In this document: one piece after another, positions 8,653-16,258 of the stretch | Position numbering within the stretch: the first letter of the stretch is position 1 | How the letters are laid out: each line of letters opens with the position of its first letter | From: Desulfobacterales bacterium | GTDB lineage: Bacteria; Desulfobacterota; Desulfobulbia; Desulfobulbales; JAGXFP01 | NCBI GenBank assembly: GCA_024637225.1 | Contig: JAGXFP010000018.1 | Span: 1 to 64,000, forward strand | DNA length: 64,000 bases | Reading direction: 5' to 3' | Made by a program: the position numbers and the translations under genes | The notes under the pieces: model-generated | Databases searched by the model: none | What the model was told of the DNA's origin: nothing | What the model saw: the letters and a program-made list of their open reading frames with translations, nothing else

Positions 8653-10068
8653 ATGACGAACGTCAAACAAAGTAGAATCCTCGTTGTCGATGACGAGAGG
8701 ATCAATCTGAAAAACATATGTCACGTCCTGGACAAGGAAGGTTACCGGACCGAACCGGCCAATTCCGGCAGTGAAGCGATCAGAAAACTGCGGGAGTCCT
8801 CCTTCGATCTGGTGGTCACCGATCTAAAAATGGGCGATATCGACGGCTTTCAGGTCATGGAAACCACCCGGCAGCTCCAACCCGAGATAGAGGTGATCAT
8901 CATCACCGGCTATGCCACGGTCAACTCAGCGGTCGAGGCCATGGCCAAGGGCGCTTTCTATTATATCCCCAAACCCTTTAAACTCCAGCAGCTCAAGGAA
9001 ATCGTCCACAGCGCCCTTGAAAAATCGCAGTTCAAAAAAGAACTGAATAAGCTCCAGGGCACCAGGGCAATCGAGCCGGGGGCCACCCAGTTTATCGGGC
9101 AAAACAAGGCAATCCTTGAGCTGAAAGACACCATAGCCCAGGTTGCCCAACTTGACTGCAATGTCCTGATCACCGGCGAAACCGGGACGGGTAAGGAACT
9201 GGTCGCCAGAATTATCCACGAGCTCAGCCCCAGGGCCAATAAACGCTTTCTGCCGATCAACTGCGCCGCCCTTACCGAAGAATTAATGCTGAACGAGTTG
9301 TTCGGCCATGAGAAGGATGCCTTTACCGGGGCGAGCAAAACCAGGAAGGGTCTTTTGGAATCAGCCGAAGGCGGGGTTGTGCTCCTGGACGAGGTCGGAG
9401 AGACCCCCCTGCCCATGCAGGTCAAGCTTTTGCGGACCTTGCAGGAGAAGCGGATCATCAGGGTCGGCGGCACCCGCGAAATTCCAATCGACATCCGGAT
9501 TATCGCGGCAACCAACCGGGATCTCAAGGAGGAGATTCTCCATAAAACCTTCCGGCAGGATCTTTATTACCGGCTCAATGTTTTTTCGCTGCACATCCCG
9601 GCCCTGCGGGAGCGCCGGGACGACATCCCCGCCCTGATCCGCCATTTCCTGACAAAATATCCAAGCCTGGACCGGCAGACCAAAACCATGAGTAATGAAG
9701 CAGTGGCCCTGCTGATGGATTACGAGTTCCCCGGCAACGTCCGGGAACTGGAAAATATCATTGAGCGCAGCCTCGCGACCTGCACCGGCCCCGAGATCGA
9801 AACCAGACACCTGCCCCGGGAAGTAACCGCGCCGGCCACTCTGCCGCCCACCCCCCAGGGTGGCGCCCGCCCCCTGAAAAGCCTGAAAAACACCGAACAA
9901 CGCTATATCCTTTCCGTTCTAGAACAAACTGCCGGCAACCAGTCAAAGGCCGCCGAAATCATGGGGATTTCCAGGGTTTCCCTCTGGCGAAAATTGAAAA
10001 AATACCAGGACGAAGGTATTGACATCGACCACTACCTTAATCCGGGCAAACAAATTCGAACCAAGTAA
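8653..10068 (+). CDS. Sigma-54-dependent response regulator (NtrC family)
   Basis: The receiver domain (about residues 7-122) has phospho-acceptor Asp57 and Lys107. The AAA+ domain (about 148-385) has Walker A GETGTGKE (175-182) and Walker B VLLDE (243-247). A Fis-type HTH (about 425-465, SKAAEIMGISRVSLWRKL) is at the C-terminus. Such proteins bind enhancers and use ATP to open sigma-54 promoters. The sigma-54-contacting loop is DAFTGA (222-227), not the usual GAFTGA. The gene follows its likely cognate kinase. Two sigma-54 promoters, upstream of the kinase and of the divergent Usp/TauE operon, are the obvious candidate targets. Confidence 0.93.
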   Translation: MTNVKQSRILVVDDERINLKNICHVLDKEGYRTEPANSGSEAIRKLRESSFDLVVTDLKMGDIDGFQVMETTRQLQPEIEVIIITGYATVNSAVEAMAKGAFYYIPKPFKLQQLKEIVHSALEKSQFKKELNKLQGTRAIEPGATQFIGQNKAILELKDTIAQVAQLDCNVLITGETGTGKELVARIIHELSPRANKRFLPINCAALTEELMLNELFGHEKDAFTGASKTRKGLLESAEGGVVLLDEVGETPLPMQVKLLRTLQEKRIIRVGGTREIPIDIRIIAATNRDLKEEILHKTFRQDLYYRLNVFSLHIPALRERRDDIPALIRHFLTKYPSLDRQTKTMSNEAVALLMDYEFPGNVRELENIIERSLATCTGPEIETRHLPREVTAPATLPPTPQGGARPLKSLKNTEQRYILSVLEQTAGNQSKAAEIMGISRVSLWRKLKKYQDEGIDIDHYLNPGKQIRTK

Positions 10069-10162
10069 GCCGGACCTTCCGGCCTCATAAGAATCCAGCG
10101 GCGGAGAGAATTGCCGGGCTGCACACCGGATTTCAGTCTTCAGTCTTCAGAGGTAGAGCTGT

Positions 10163-10327
10163 ATGAAAGCTAAAGATTTTAACAAGAAATTTGACCAGGG
10201 CAAGAAAGACATTACTGATGAGTATGAAGGAAGAATTGAACTCATTCCTGATCGTGACATTTCAGAACTGCGAGGATTTCTCAAAGGGATTAATACTGAT
10301 TTCGAACGGGAAAAAGACAGGGTATGA
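10163..10327 (+). CDS. Antitoxin of a VapC-type toxin-antitoxin pair
   Basis: A 54-residue acidic/basic mixed peptide (MKAKDFNKKFDQGKKDITDE...). Its stop overlaps the start of the following PIN-domain toxin by four bases (ATGA at 10324-10327), a classic toxin-antitoxin arrangement. Small partners of this kind neutralise the toxin and often repress the operon. No DNA-binding fold is obvious by eye. The frame is intact while the toxin is not. Annotation rests mainly on context and size. Confidence 0.7.
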   Translation: MKAKDFNKKFDQGKKDITDEYEGRIELIPDRDISELRGFLKGINTDFEREKDRV

Positions 10328-10696
10328 ATATTATTGATTCTTCCGGCTGGTTATCTTATTTCACTGATGAACCTTTCAGCGAATAATTTCCACGAACCTA
10401 TACAGAATATCGATTCACTTATTGTCCAGGTTATTATCATATACGAAGTATTCAAAGTAGCCTTGCGCGAATCCAACGAAAATGAGGCATTACAGGCTAC
10501 TGCTGCAATGCAGAAAGGAACTGTCGTTGAGATTACAACAACACTTGCCATTGCTGCTGCAAAACTAAGCTTGAAACATCAACTACCAATGGCTGACAGC
10601 ATTATTCTTGCAACTGCTCTACATTACAATGCAACCCTTTGGACCCAAGACATTGATTTCAAGGATATTCCCGGGGTGAGTTACTTTTCAAAATAA
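10324..10696 (+). pseudogene. PIN-domain (VapC-like) toxin disrupted by a frameshift
   Basis: Reading from the ATG at 10324 gives MNIIDSSGWLSYFTDEPFSE and then a TAA at 10384. The rest of a PIN ribonuclease continues one frame over (NNFHEPIQNIDSLIV ... [17 protein letters not shown]) to 10696. All four acidic active-site positions of the family remain (Asp5; Glu in IYEVFK; Asp in MADSIILATA; Asp in WTQDIDF). They are split between two frames by what looks like one extra base near 10378-10386. PIN toxins cut RNA, often initiator tRNA. As written the toxin is inactive. A sequencing error is possible. Confidence 0.75.
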
Positions 10697-10740
10697 AAAA
10701 GTGATATTTCAAGACCTATTTTCCTCACATTTCCCTCTAC

Positions 10741-10949
10741 TCCTGTCTCCTGTATCCTGTCTCCTGTCTCCTGCCTTCTGCCTTCTGCCTTCTGCCTTCT
10801 GCCTTCTGCCTTCTGCCTTCTGCCTTCTGCCTTCTGCCTTCTGCCTTCTGCCTTCTGGCTTCTATCTTCTGTCACCTGGCTTCTGTCTTCTGGCTTCTGT
10901 CTTCTGTCTTCTGGCTCCTGTCTTCTGGCTCCTGGCTCCTGGCTCCTGC
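10741..10949. repeat. Heptanucleotide tandem tract (CCTTCTG family)
   Basis: Twelve perfect consecutive copies of CCTTCTG run from 10774 to 10857. About 100 bases of variant heptamers (GGCTTCT, GTCTTCT, GGCTCCT) follow, and variant copies also precede the array. The tract lies between the toxin remnant and the convergent carbonic-anhydrase-like gene. It belongs to the same repeat family as the tracts at 19.1, 19.7 and 59.0-59.2 kb. Confidence 0.9.
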
Positions 10950-10959
10950 CCAAAAAAAT

Positions 10960-12141
10960 CTATTTCGGCGAGCGAATATCAAAGCGCGGCGCTTCCAGCA
11001 TCCTGCCGATCTCTTCTTTGAGGTTGGCCTGGTCGGGATTCTCGATGCTTTGCTCCATTATCTTATTAAAAATCGCGTCCTGCTCGAGCGGATGGAAATA
11101 TTCCTTGGGAGTACCCTTTTCCAGTTGGACATGGGCGGCCCAGGGCACAAAATAAGTGGTGGCGGGGTATTCGCCATATTCGGAAATATCGATATTCAGA
11201 CCGGCCACATAGAGTAAATTGCGGCCCTTATATTCATCTCCCCGGCGGATCGATTCAACCGCCCTGGCAAACTCGAGCTGAATGTTTATTTTCGCCGCCC
11301 GCAGAGGCGGATTTCTGGAAGTGACGATCTGGGGCATGAACTCGATCAGGTTCCGTTCCAGGAGAATCGACTCATCGGTCTCATGAAAATCTTCCCGATA
11401 AAAGAAGAGGTCCTCGGTCAAAAGCTCCCCGATCGGATCGCCGCCGTTTGCCTTCCAATCGTAATTGGTGGCATCGATCCGTTTGCGGAACTCCTCGGAA
11501 ACCTCAAAGGCATGGGAGGTGCTGTAGACCTCGACCGGCTTGATATTGCCGTCGTTATTGACCTTTGCTACCTTTTTAAGCCTAAGAACCAGGCCATCCT
11601 TGACCGGATGGGAATCAAAGTCGATAAAGGAATTTTTAACCGTGATCAGATACCTGCCCCGATCGCCTCGATGCAGAAAGATCCTCTCCCGGGCAAATTG
11701 ATATTGTTCCAGATAGGGCGTGATCACATGGGTGAGTTTGCCGCAGGAGTCGGAAATACATTTACCGATCATCTTGGGCCGGCAGTATTTGCCGTAAACC
11801 CCGCTATCCGGGTCATAGCCGACATGGCTGGCCTGGACTATAACCAGGTCCTCGCCGTGATGGGCATGGGGGCCATGCCGGTCAATGGCGATAACCCCGC
11901 CGACCCGGCCGTGATTGAAGGGGAAGGTGCCGAAGTGCTTGGTAAGCAAAATGATCGGCAGCCCCTGGTTCTCGTCGGAACAGAAGGCCCGGGAAGGCAT
12001 GATCAAGCCTTTTCGGAAACCGAGTTCCATGCAGAAATTATAGAGCCTGGGCACAAACTCCGCGTAGGGCAGTGCCATGCCGTCGACCTTGAACGGCGCC
12101 ATCTCCCTGATGATATCCGGCTCACGATAAGTATTCGGCAT
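10960..12141 (-). CDS. LCIB-like (theta-type) carbonic anhydrase candidate
   Basis: The 393-residue soluble protein has signatures that match my memory of the LCIB family of beta-like carbonic anhydrases. These are a CSDE motif at residues 54-57, a glycine-rich [13 protein letters not shown] segment (70-82), an SHVGYD motif with His106, and a SDSCGK motif with Cys133. Cys54-His106-Cys133 would be the zinc ligands. The family interconverts CO2 and bicarbonate or supports CO2 retention. It lies 79 bases downstream of a SulP transporter on the same strand, a carrier family that includes bicarbonate transporters, which supports the call. The long C-terminal part (about 150-393) is not recognised. 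Fold prediction would be needed for certainty. Confidence 0.6.
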   Translation of the reverse strand: MPNTYREPDIIREMAPFKVDGMALPYAEFVPRLYNFCMELGFRKGLIMPSRAFCSDENQGLPIILLTKHFGTFPFNHGRVGGVIAIDRHGPHAHHGEDLVIVQASHVGYDPDSGVYGKYCRPKMIGKCISDSCGKLTHVITPYLEQYQFARERIFLHRGDRGRYLITVKNSFIDFDSHPVKDGLVLRLKKVAKVNNDGNIKPVEVYSTSHAFEVSEEFRKRIDATNYDWKANGGDPIGELLTEDLFFYREDFHETDESILLERNLIEFMPQIVTSRNPPLRAAKINIQLEFARAVESIRRGDEYKGRNLLYVAGLNIDISEYGEYPATTYFVPWAAHVQLEKGTPKEYFHPLEQDAIFNKIMEQSIENPDQANLKEEIGRMLEAPRFDIRSPK

Positions 12142-12220
12142 TTCATCTATCCTTTTTTGTCTTTGAATCCGTCCGGGGCATCCCTTCGAAACCGCCTCAT
12201 CCGGACGGATATCAGCTTTC

Positions 12221-14377
12221 TTAGGCGGTCATTGTCGGAATGTACTGGGTTAACGGACAGTTCTGACAGCCTTCGGCCGGCAGGTCGGTGTTCTCGTGAA
12301 CCTTGTCGACAATCTTGGCAACCGCGTCCTCCGTGGTGGCATAGATGTTCTCGGTGCCGATCCTGTCGAGCAGATGGGTACGCTCCATGACCGCCAGGAC
12401 CTGACCTTTTACGCTGCTCATTGCAAAACCCAATTTAGCGCTCCGCAGCCGCTCGACCACCATGGCCAGGGCCTCTTCGCCGGAGGCATCCATGTCGTTG
12501 ATCCCCTTGGCGTCAAGGAGGACATAACGGAGATCGGGTCGCTCGGTCCGGTATTTGGCAACCTGCTCGTCAAGGTAGCTGGCATTGGCAAAGAACAGGG
12601 CTCCGTCAAAACGAACCACGGCGATATGGCGACACCCCTTGAGGCAGTAGTGTTCGGCGCTCTTAAGCACCTTTTCTTCATTCATGGAAAGGCTCGCCAC
12701 CACCGGCCGCATCGATTTATAAAGGAAAACCGCCATCGACAGGGCCACGCCGACCATGATGCCCTTGTCGAGATGGGGAGCGAAATAAAGGGTAACCAGA
12801 AAACTGAAGACGGCGATCACCCCGTCATACCACTGGGCCTTCCAGGCATGGACAAACCCCTTGACGTTGAGCAGGCCGATCACCGCCATCATGATTACCG
12901 CCGCCAAAACCGCCTGGGGAAGATGGTAGAGCAAGGGGGTAAAGAACAACAGGGTGATGACCACCATCAGAGAAGTTACCACCGAAGAGATGCCGGAGAC
13001 CGCCCCGGCCTGCAGGTTGACGGCGGAGCGGGAGAATGAACCTGATACCGCGTAACTGGACCCGATGGAGCCCAACATATTAGCCAGACCCTGGCCGATC
13101 AGCTCCTGGTTCGGATCGAGTTTCTGGCCGGTCTGCGCGGCCATGGCCTTGGCAATGGCAATCGCCTCCATAAAACCGAGCAGGGAAATAATGATGGCTG
13201 TGGGCAGCAGCTTGAAAAACGAGTCCGTGCTCAACTGCGGAATCGTAAAGGTAGGCAGACCTTCCGGGATATTACCGACAACCGCGCCGCCGCCCATAAT
13301 CAGTAAATTGTCGCGATCGAGGGGAGTGTTGCCGACCTTGAGCCGCCAGGTGGTGGAATCGGTTTCGACTCCGGCAGGAATGGCTGCCTTGGGATAAAAG
13401 TTAGAACCGTCGCCCGAAACCGCCTCGAACTTCATGCCGCGCAGATCACTGCGCAGCAGATGGGCCTCCTCCTTGGCCTCTGCCATCTGCGAGGTCAGAA
13501 TCTCTCTTCTCGCCTCAAGCTGGATCAGTTCAATCGGTTTGGCGGGGCCGTGGCTGCCCTCCTGGCGGAGTTCATCGACCTGGTTGCCGATGGCGGCCCG
13601 CTCATCACCGAGACTTTTGAGCCGGGCAACGGTCTGGTTGAACTCGGTAACCTTTTCCCCGAGGCCGGGTTGCTGGATGGCCGAGACATCGACAACCGCG
13701 TCGTTATTGAACCCAGTGAAATAGGAAAACAGAGTCGCAATGGCCACCGCGACCAGGACATTGGGAATGCGGGGGTTGATCTTTTTGAGAACCACCATGA
13801 TTGCCACCGCGCCGATGCCGTACATCAGGGTGGGAAAATGGGTGTAATCCATGGCCGCCTGGGCCACCCGCGTCATGGTCTCATAATGATGGGGGGCTTT
13901 ATCGACATAAACGCCGAAAAATTTGGAAAACTGGGAGGAGGCGATGATAATCGCCGCGGCGTTGGTGAAACCGTTGACCACCGGATGGGAAAGAAAGTTG
14001 ACGACCAGGCCCAAACGCAGGACGCCCAAGGAAAACTGAAAGATGCCGACGACCATCGCCAGTATGATCGAATAGGCGATAAATTCCGGAGAACCAGCGG
14101 TAGCCAGCGGCTCCAACGAGGCCGCGGACATTAAGGAAACCACCGCTACCGGCCCGGTCGCCAGCTGCCGGCTGGAGCCGAACAGCGCGGCAACCATCGG
14201 CGGCAGAAAGGCGGCATAAAGGCCGTAATAGGCCGGCAGCCCGGCGAGCTGGGCATAGGCCATCGATTGCGGAATCAGGACCAGGGCGACGGTCAGACCG
14301 GCCAGAAAATCGACTTTGAACTTGTCGCCCCCATAGCCTTTGAACCAATCGAGGAAAGGGAAAATTTTGACAATCAT
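12221..14377 (-). CDS. SulP-family anion transporter with STAS domain and coiled-coil insertion
   Basis: The 718-residue protein starts with a SulP membrane domain. The signature PQSMAYAQLAGLPAYYGLYA lies at about 36-55, with further helices to about 223 and from about 384 to 560. A STAS domain follows (about 580-690; LDAKGINDMDASGEEAL). Family members carry sulfate, bicarbonate or other anions; BicA is a Na+-dependent bicarbonate example. An insertion of about 130-145 residues (225-372) with a strongly helical, charged heptad region (240-315) interrupts the membrane domain, unlike typical SulPs. The tail ends with GCQNCPL, a CxxC-type motif. AGGAG precedes the ATG. It is the first gene of a two-gene unit with the LCIB-like protein, divergent from the Mrp operon. 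Confidence 0.9.
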   Translation of the reverse strand: MIVKIFPFLDWFKGYGGDKFKVDFLAGLTVALVLIPQSMAYAQLAGLPAYYGLYAAFLPPMVAALFGSSRQLATGPVAVVSLMSAASLEPLATAGSPEFIAYSIILAMVVGIFQFSLGVLRLGLVVNFLSHPVVNGFTNAAAIIIASSQFSKFFGVYVDKAPHHYETMTRVAQAAMDYTHFPTLMYGIGAVAIMVVLKKINPRIPNVLVAVAIATLFSYFTGFNNDAVVDVSAIQQPGLGEKVTEFNQTVARLKSLGDERAAIGNQVDELRQEGSHGPAKPIELIQLEARREILTSQMAEAKEEAHLLRSDLRGMKFEAVSGDGSNFYPKAAIPAGVETDSTTWRLKVGNTPLDRDNLLIMGGGAVVGNIPEGLPTFTIPQLSTDSFFKLLPTAIIISLLGFMEAIAIAKAMAAQTGQKLDPNQELIGQGLANMLGSIGSSYAVSGSFSRSAVNLQAGAVSGISSVVTSLMVVITLLFFTPLLYHLPQAVLAAVIMMAVIGLLNVKGFVHAWKAQWYDGVIAVFSFLVTLYFAPHLDKGIMVGVALSMAVFLYKSMRPVVASLSMNEEKVLKSAEHYCLKGCRHIAVVRFDGALFFANASYLDEQVAKYRTERPDLRYVLLDAKGINDMDASGEEALAMVVERLRSAKLGFAMSSVKGQVLAVMERTHLLDRIGTENIYATTEDAVAKIVDKVHENTDLPAEGCQNCPLTQYIPTMTA

Positions 14378-14529
14378 TTCGGGTCTCCTAAAGCTGTATA
14401 TTATTTGAAATTACAAATTAACTTGGTGAAAACAATAAAGGTTCCCCCGTCTTCCGCCCAGCAGCCGAAAGAGGTTTGCTCGCGGTACAGGCGCGACTTA
14501 CACTAAACCGGGGTCTCATTAAAAATACA

Positions 14530-14597
14530 ATGGTGTGTTGGGAAAAGATTCCGATAATGGCATGTATTCTGTTGTGTAAATCACCACAACACACCAT
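14530..14597. repeat. 11-bp inverted repeat in the sulP-mrp divergent region
   Basis: ATGGTGTGTTG (14530-14540) and its exact complement (14587-14597) are separated by 46 bases. It lies about 150 bases upstream of sulP. It may form a stem-loop in RNA, be a regulator's split operator, or be a mobile-element remnant. No choice can be made from the sequence. Confidence 0.4.
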
Positions 14598-15111
14598 CGT
14601 CGTCGGTCATGGGAAGTAATGAGCAAGTCGTTCATTCCTGGCTCATGGCTGGCGGCGAATTTTGCGTTACAAACTGAAACACTCCCACTTAAAATGTCAA
14701 GGGAAAAAATGGTTGCCGAGGCTAACCGCCCTGCGGGAAACCGCCCGGATTCCCAAGTCCGGTATGGAAGCGGCTTCAGCCTGGGAAATTCATCATAAGC
14801 CGTTTTGCGGGCCGCCATCATTCGCGGCCGAAGCCTTCAACGGTAAAGGTCTATTTTTTCACACGGGTAATAATGACTTTTTGCGAATTCATCCTGTTTG
14901 ATGGTTCGCAAAAGACTTCGCCGGGCTCAGGGGGAGATAATCGTGTATACCTTGACTTTGTTCCGAAAACAGCAGAAAAATGGATTATGGTGGAAATTAA
15001 ATATAGTTATGCTATTAAAGTTTACAACCGATCTGTAAAGTGGGGCAGATGGCTGCCTTTCCCGGACACTCGACCCGATCTAAAAAAGCAGAATCACGCC
15101 AAAAGACGCTT
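14598..15111. other. Upstream region of the Mrp operon
   Basis: About 510 bases without a convincing gene. It contains one copy of a dispersed motif (GACTTTTTGCGAATTCATC, 14874-14892) that recurs near 26.3, 58.3 and 59.7 kb. The promoter of mrpE must lie here, but no strong -35/-10 pair stands out. Confidence 0.4.
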
Positions 15112-15597
15112 ATGTATTTTATCTCCACAACCCTCATCCTTTTTGCCTTCTGGCTCGTGCTCTCGGGGAAATTCGACCTTTTCCACCTGGCTCTGGGCGC
15201 GATCTCCAGCCTGGTGGTCGCCTGGATGTCGTCCGACCTCCTATTTTTCGAGCAAAACAAAAAGGGGCGAACCGGCGAAGCCCTCCGCTTTCTCGCCTAT
15301 ATCCCCTGGCTGGTCGCGGAGATCTTCAAATCGACCATCCATGTCGCCTGGCTCGCCCTCCATCCGGCGATGCGCGAGAGGATCGATCCCCGGATCGTCA
15401 CCTTTAAGACCCGGCTGAAAAGCGATGTGGCCCGGGCCGCCCTGGCCAACTCGATCACCCTGACCCCCGGCACCATCACGGTCAGGGTCGAGGAGGATGT
15501 CTTTACCGTCCACGCCCTGAGCGACAAGACCGCCGCCGGCCTGCCCGGCGGGATGGAAGAGCGCATCGCCCGGATTTTCCGGGAGGAGGCGGCATGA
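15112..15597 (+). CDS. mrpE: Mrp-type Na+/H+ antiporter subunit E
   Basis: The 161-residue protein has two N-terminal membrane helices (about 3-35), a third near 60-80, and a C-terminal soluble domain of MrpE type (SITLTPGTITVRVEEDVFTVHAL). The start at 15112 (MYFISTTL) is chosen by family length; an in-frame start at 15040 would add 24 polar residues, and neither has a strong ribosome-binding site. MrpE is a small structural subunit needed for assembly of the multi-subunit Na+/H+ antiporter. It overlaps mrpF by four bases and opens the operon. Confidence 0.88.
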   Translation: MYFISTTLILFAFWLVLSGKFDLFHLALGAISSLVVAWMSSDLLFFEQNKKGRTGEALRFLAYIPWLVAEIFKSTIHVAWLALHPAMRERIDPRIVTFKTRLKSDVARAALANSITLTPGTITVRVEEDVFTVHALSDKTAAGLPGGMEERIARIFREEAA

Positions 15598-15914
15598 ACG
15601 GATTCTTTATCGGCGCCGGGGTGATCCTCTGCCTGCTGATGCTCCTGGCCCTTTATCGGACCGTGGTCGGGCCGACCATTATCGACCGGATGATGGGCGC
15701 CACCGTGATCGGCACCAAGACTACCATCCTGCTGGTCATTATCGGGACAATCTACGGCCGGGTCGAGATGTTCGTCGATATCGCCCTGGCCTACGCGATG
15801 CTGAACTTTATCGTCACCATCGCCGCCTCCCGCTACTTTACCCATCACAAGAATATCACCGGCGCGGGCTTCGGGGTTTTTGGCCGGGTCCCGAAGAGGA
15901 GGCCAAAAAAATGA
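15594..15914 (+). CDS. mrpF: Mrp antiporter subunit F
   Basis: A 106-residue protein with three membrane helices (about 6-27, 37-55, 60-84). It has the family segment YRTVVGPTIIDRMMGATVIG, close to the MrpF pattern of a GPT/DR motif between helices 1 and 2. MrpF forms part of the Na+-handling side of the Mrp complex. The start overlaps the mrpE stop by four bases and the end overlaps mrpG by four, so translation is coupled. The C-terminal tail is longer and more basic than in short MrpF proteins. Confidence 0.88.
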   Translation: MNGFFIGAGVILCLLMLLALYRTVVGPTIIDRMMGATVIGTKTTILLVIIGTIYGRVEMFVDIALAYAMLNFIVTIAASRYFTHHKNITGAGFGVFGRVPKRRPKK

Positions 15915-16258
15915 TCGACTATCTGACCATGATCCTGACGGCGGCCGGACTGTTTTTCTTCTTCGCCACCACTTTAGGCCTGCTCCGCTTCCCCGATTTC
16001 TACAGCCGGATGCACGCGGCCGGCAAGGGCGACACCCTGTCGTCGCTGTTGATCCTCTCCGGCCTGGCCCTCTACCACCTGCACGATCCGAGCACCGCCA
16101 ATATTCTGGTCGCCGCCAAGATCCTCTTCATCCTGGTCTTCATCTTCATGGCCAGCCCCACCGCCACCCATGCCATTATCGACGCCGGCTACCAGTCGGA
16201 GGTCAAACCCTGGACCAGGGCAGACGACGGGGAGGGAGACGATGATCTGGCAGTTTGA
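15911..16258 (+). CDS. mrpG: Mrp antiporter subunit G
   Basis: The 115-residue protein has three membrane helices and the diagnostic MrpG segment GLLRFPDFYSRMHAAGKGDT, followed by SSLLILSGLALY. MrpG is a small subunit of the Na+/H+ antiporter at the MrpE-F-G interface. It overlaps the next gene by 17 bases. The C-terminal tail is acidic (DDGEGDDD). Confidence 0.9.
   Translation: MIDYLTMILTAAGLFFFFATTLGLLRFPDFYSRMHAAGKGDTLSSLLILSGLALYHLHDPSTANILVAAKILFILVFIFMASPTATHAIIDAGYQSEVKPWTRADDGEGDDDLAV

Noticed and set aside
10774-10857. Heptamer array as a possible CRISPR
   Set aside because: Units are contiguous 7-mers with no unique spacers and no cas genes nearby.
14519-14821. 100-codon minus-strand frame upstream of mrpE
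   Set aside because: No ribosome-binding site, no motif, and it spans the inverted repeat region; treated as non-coding.
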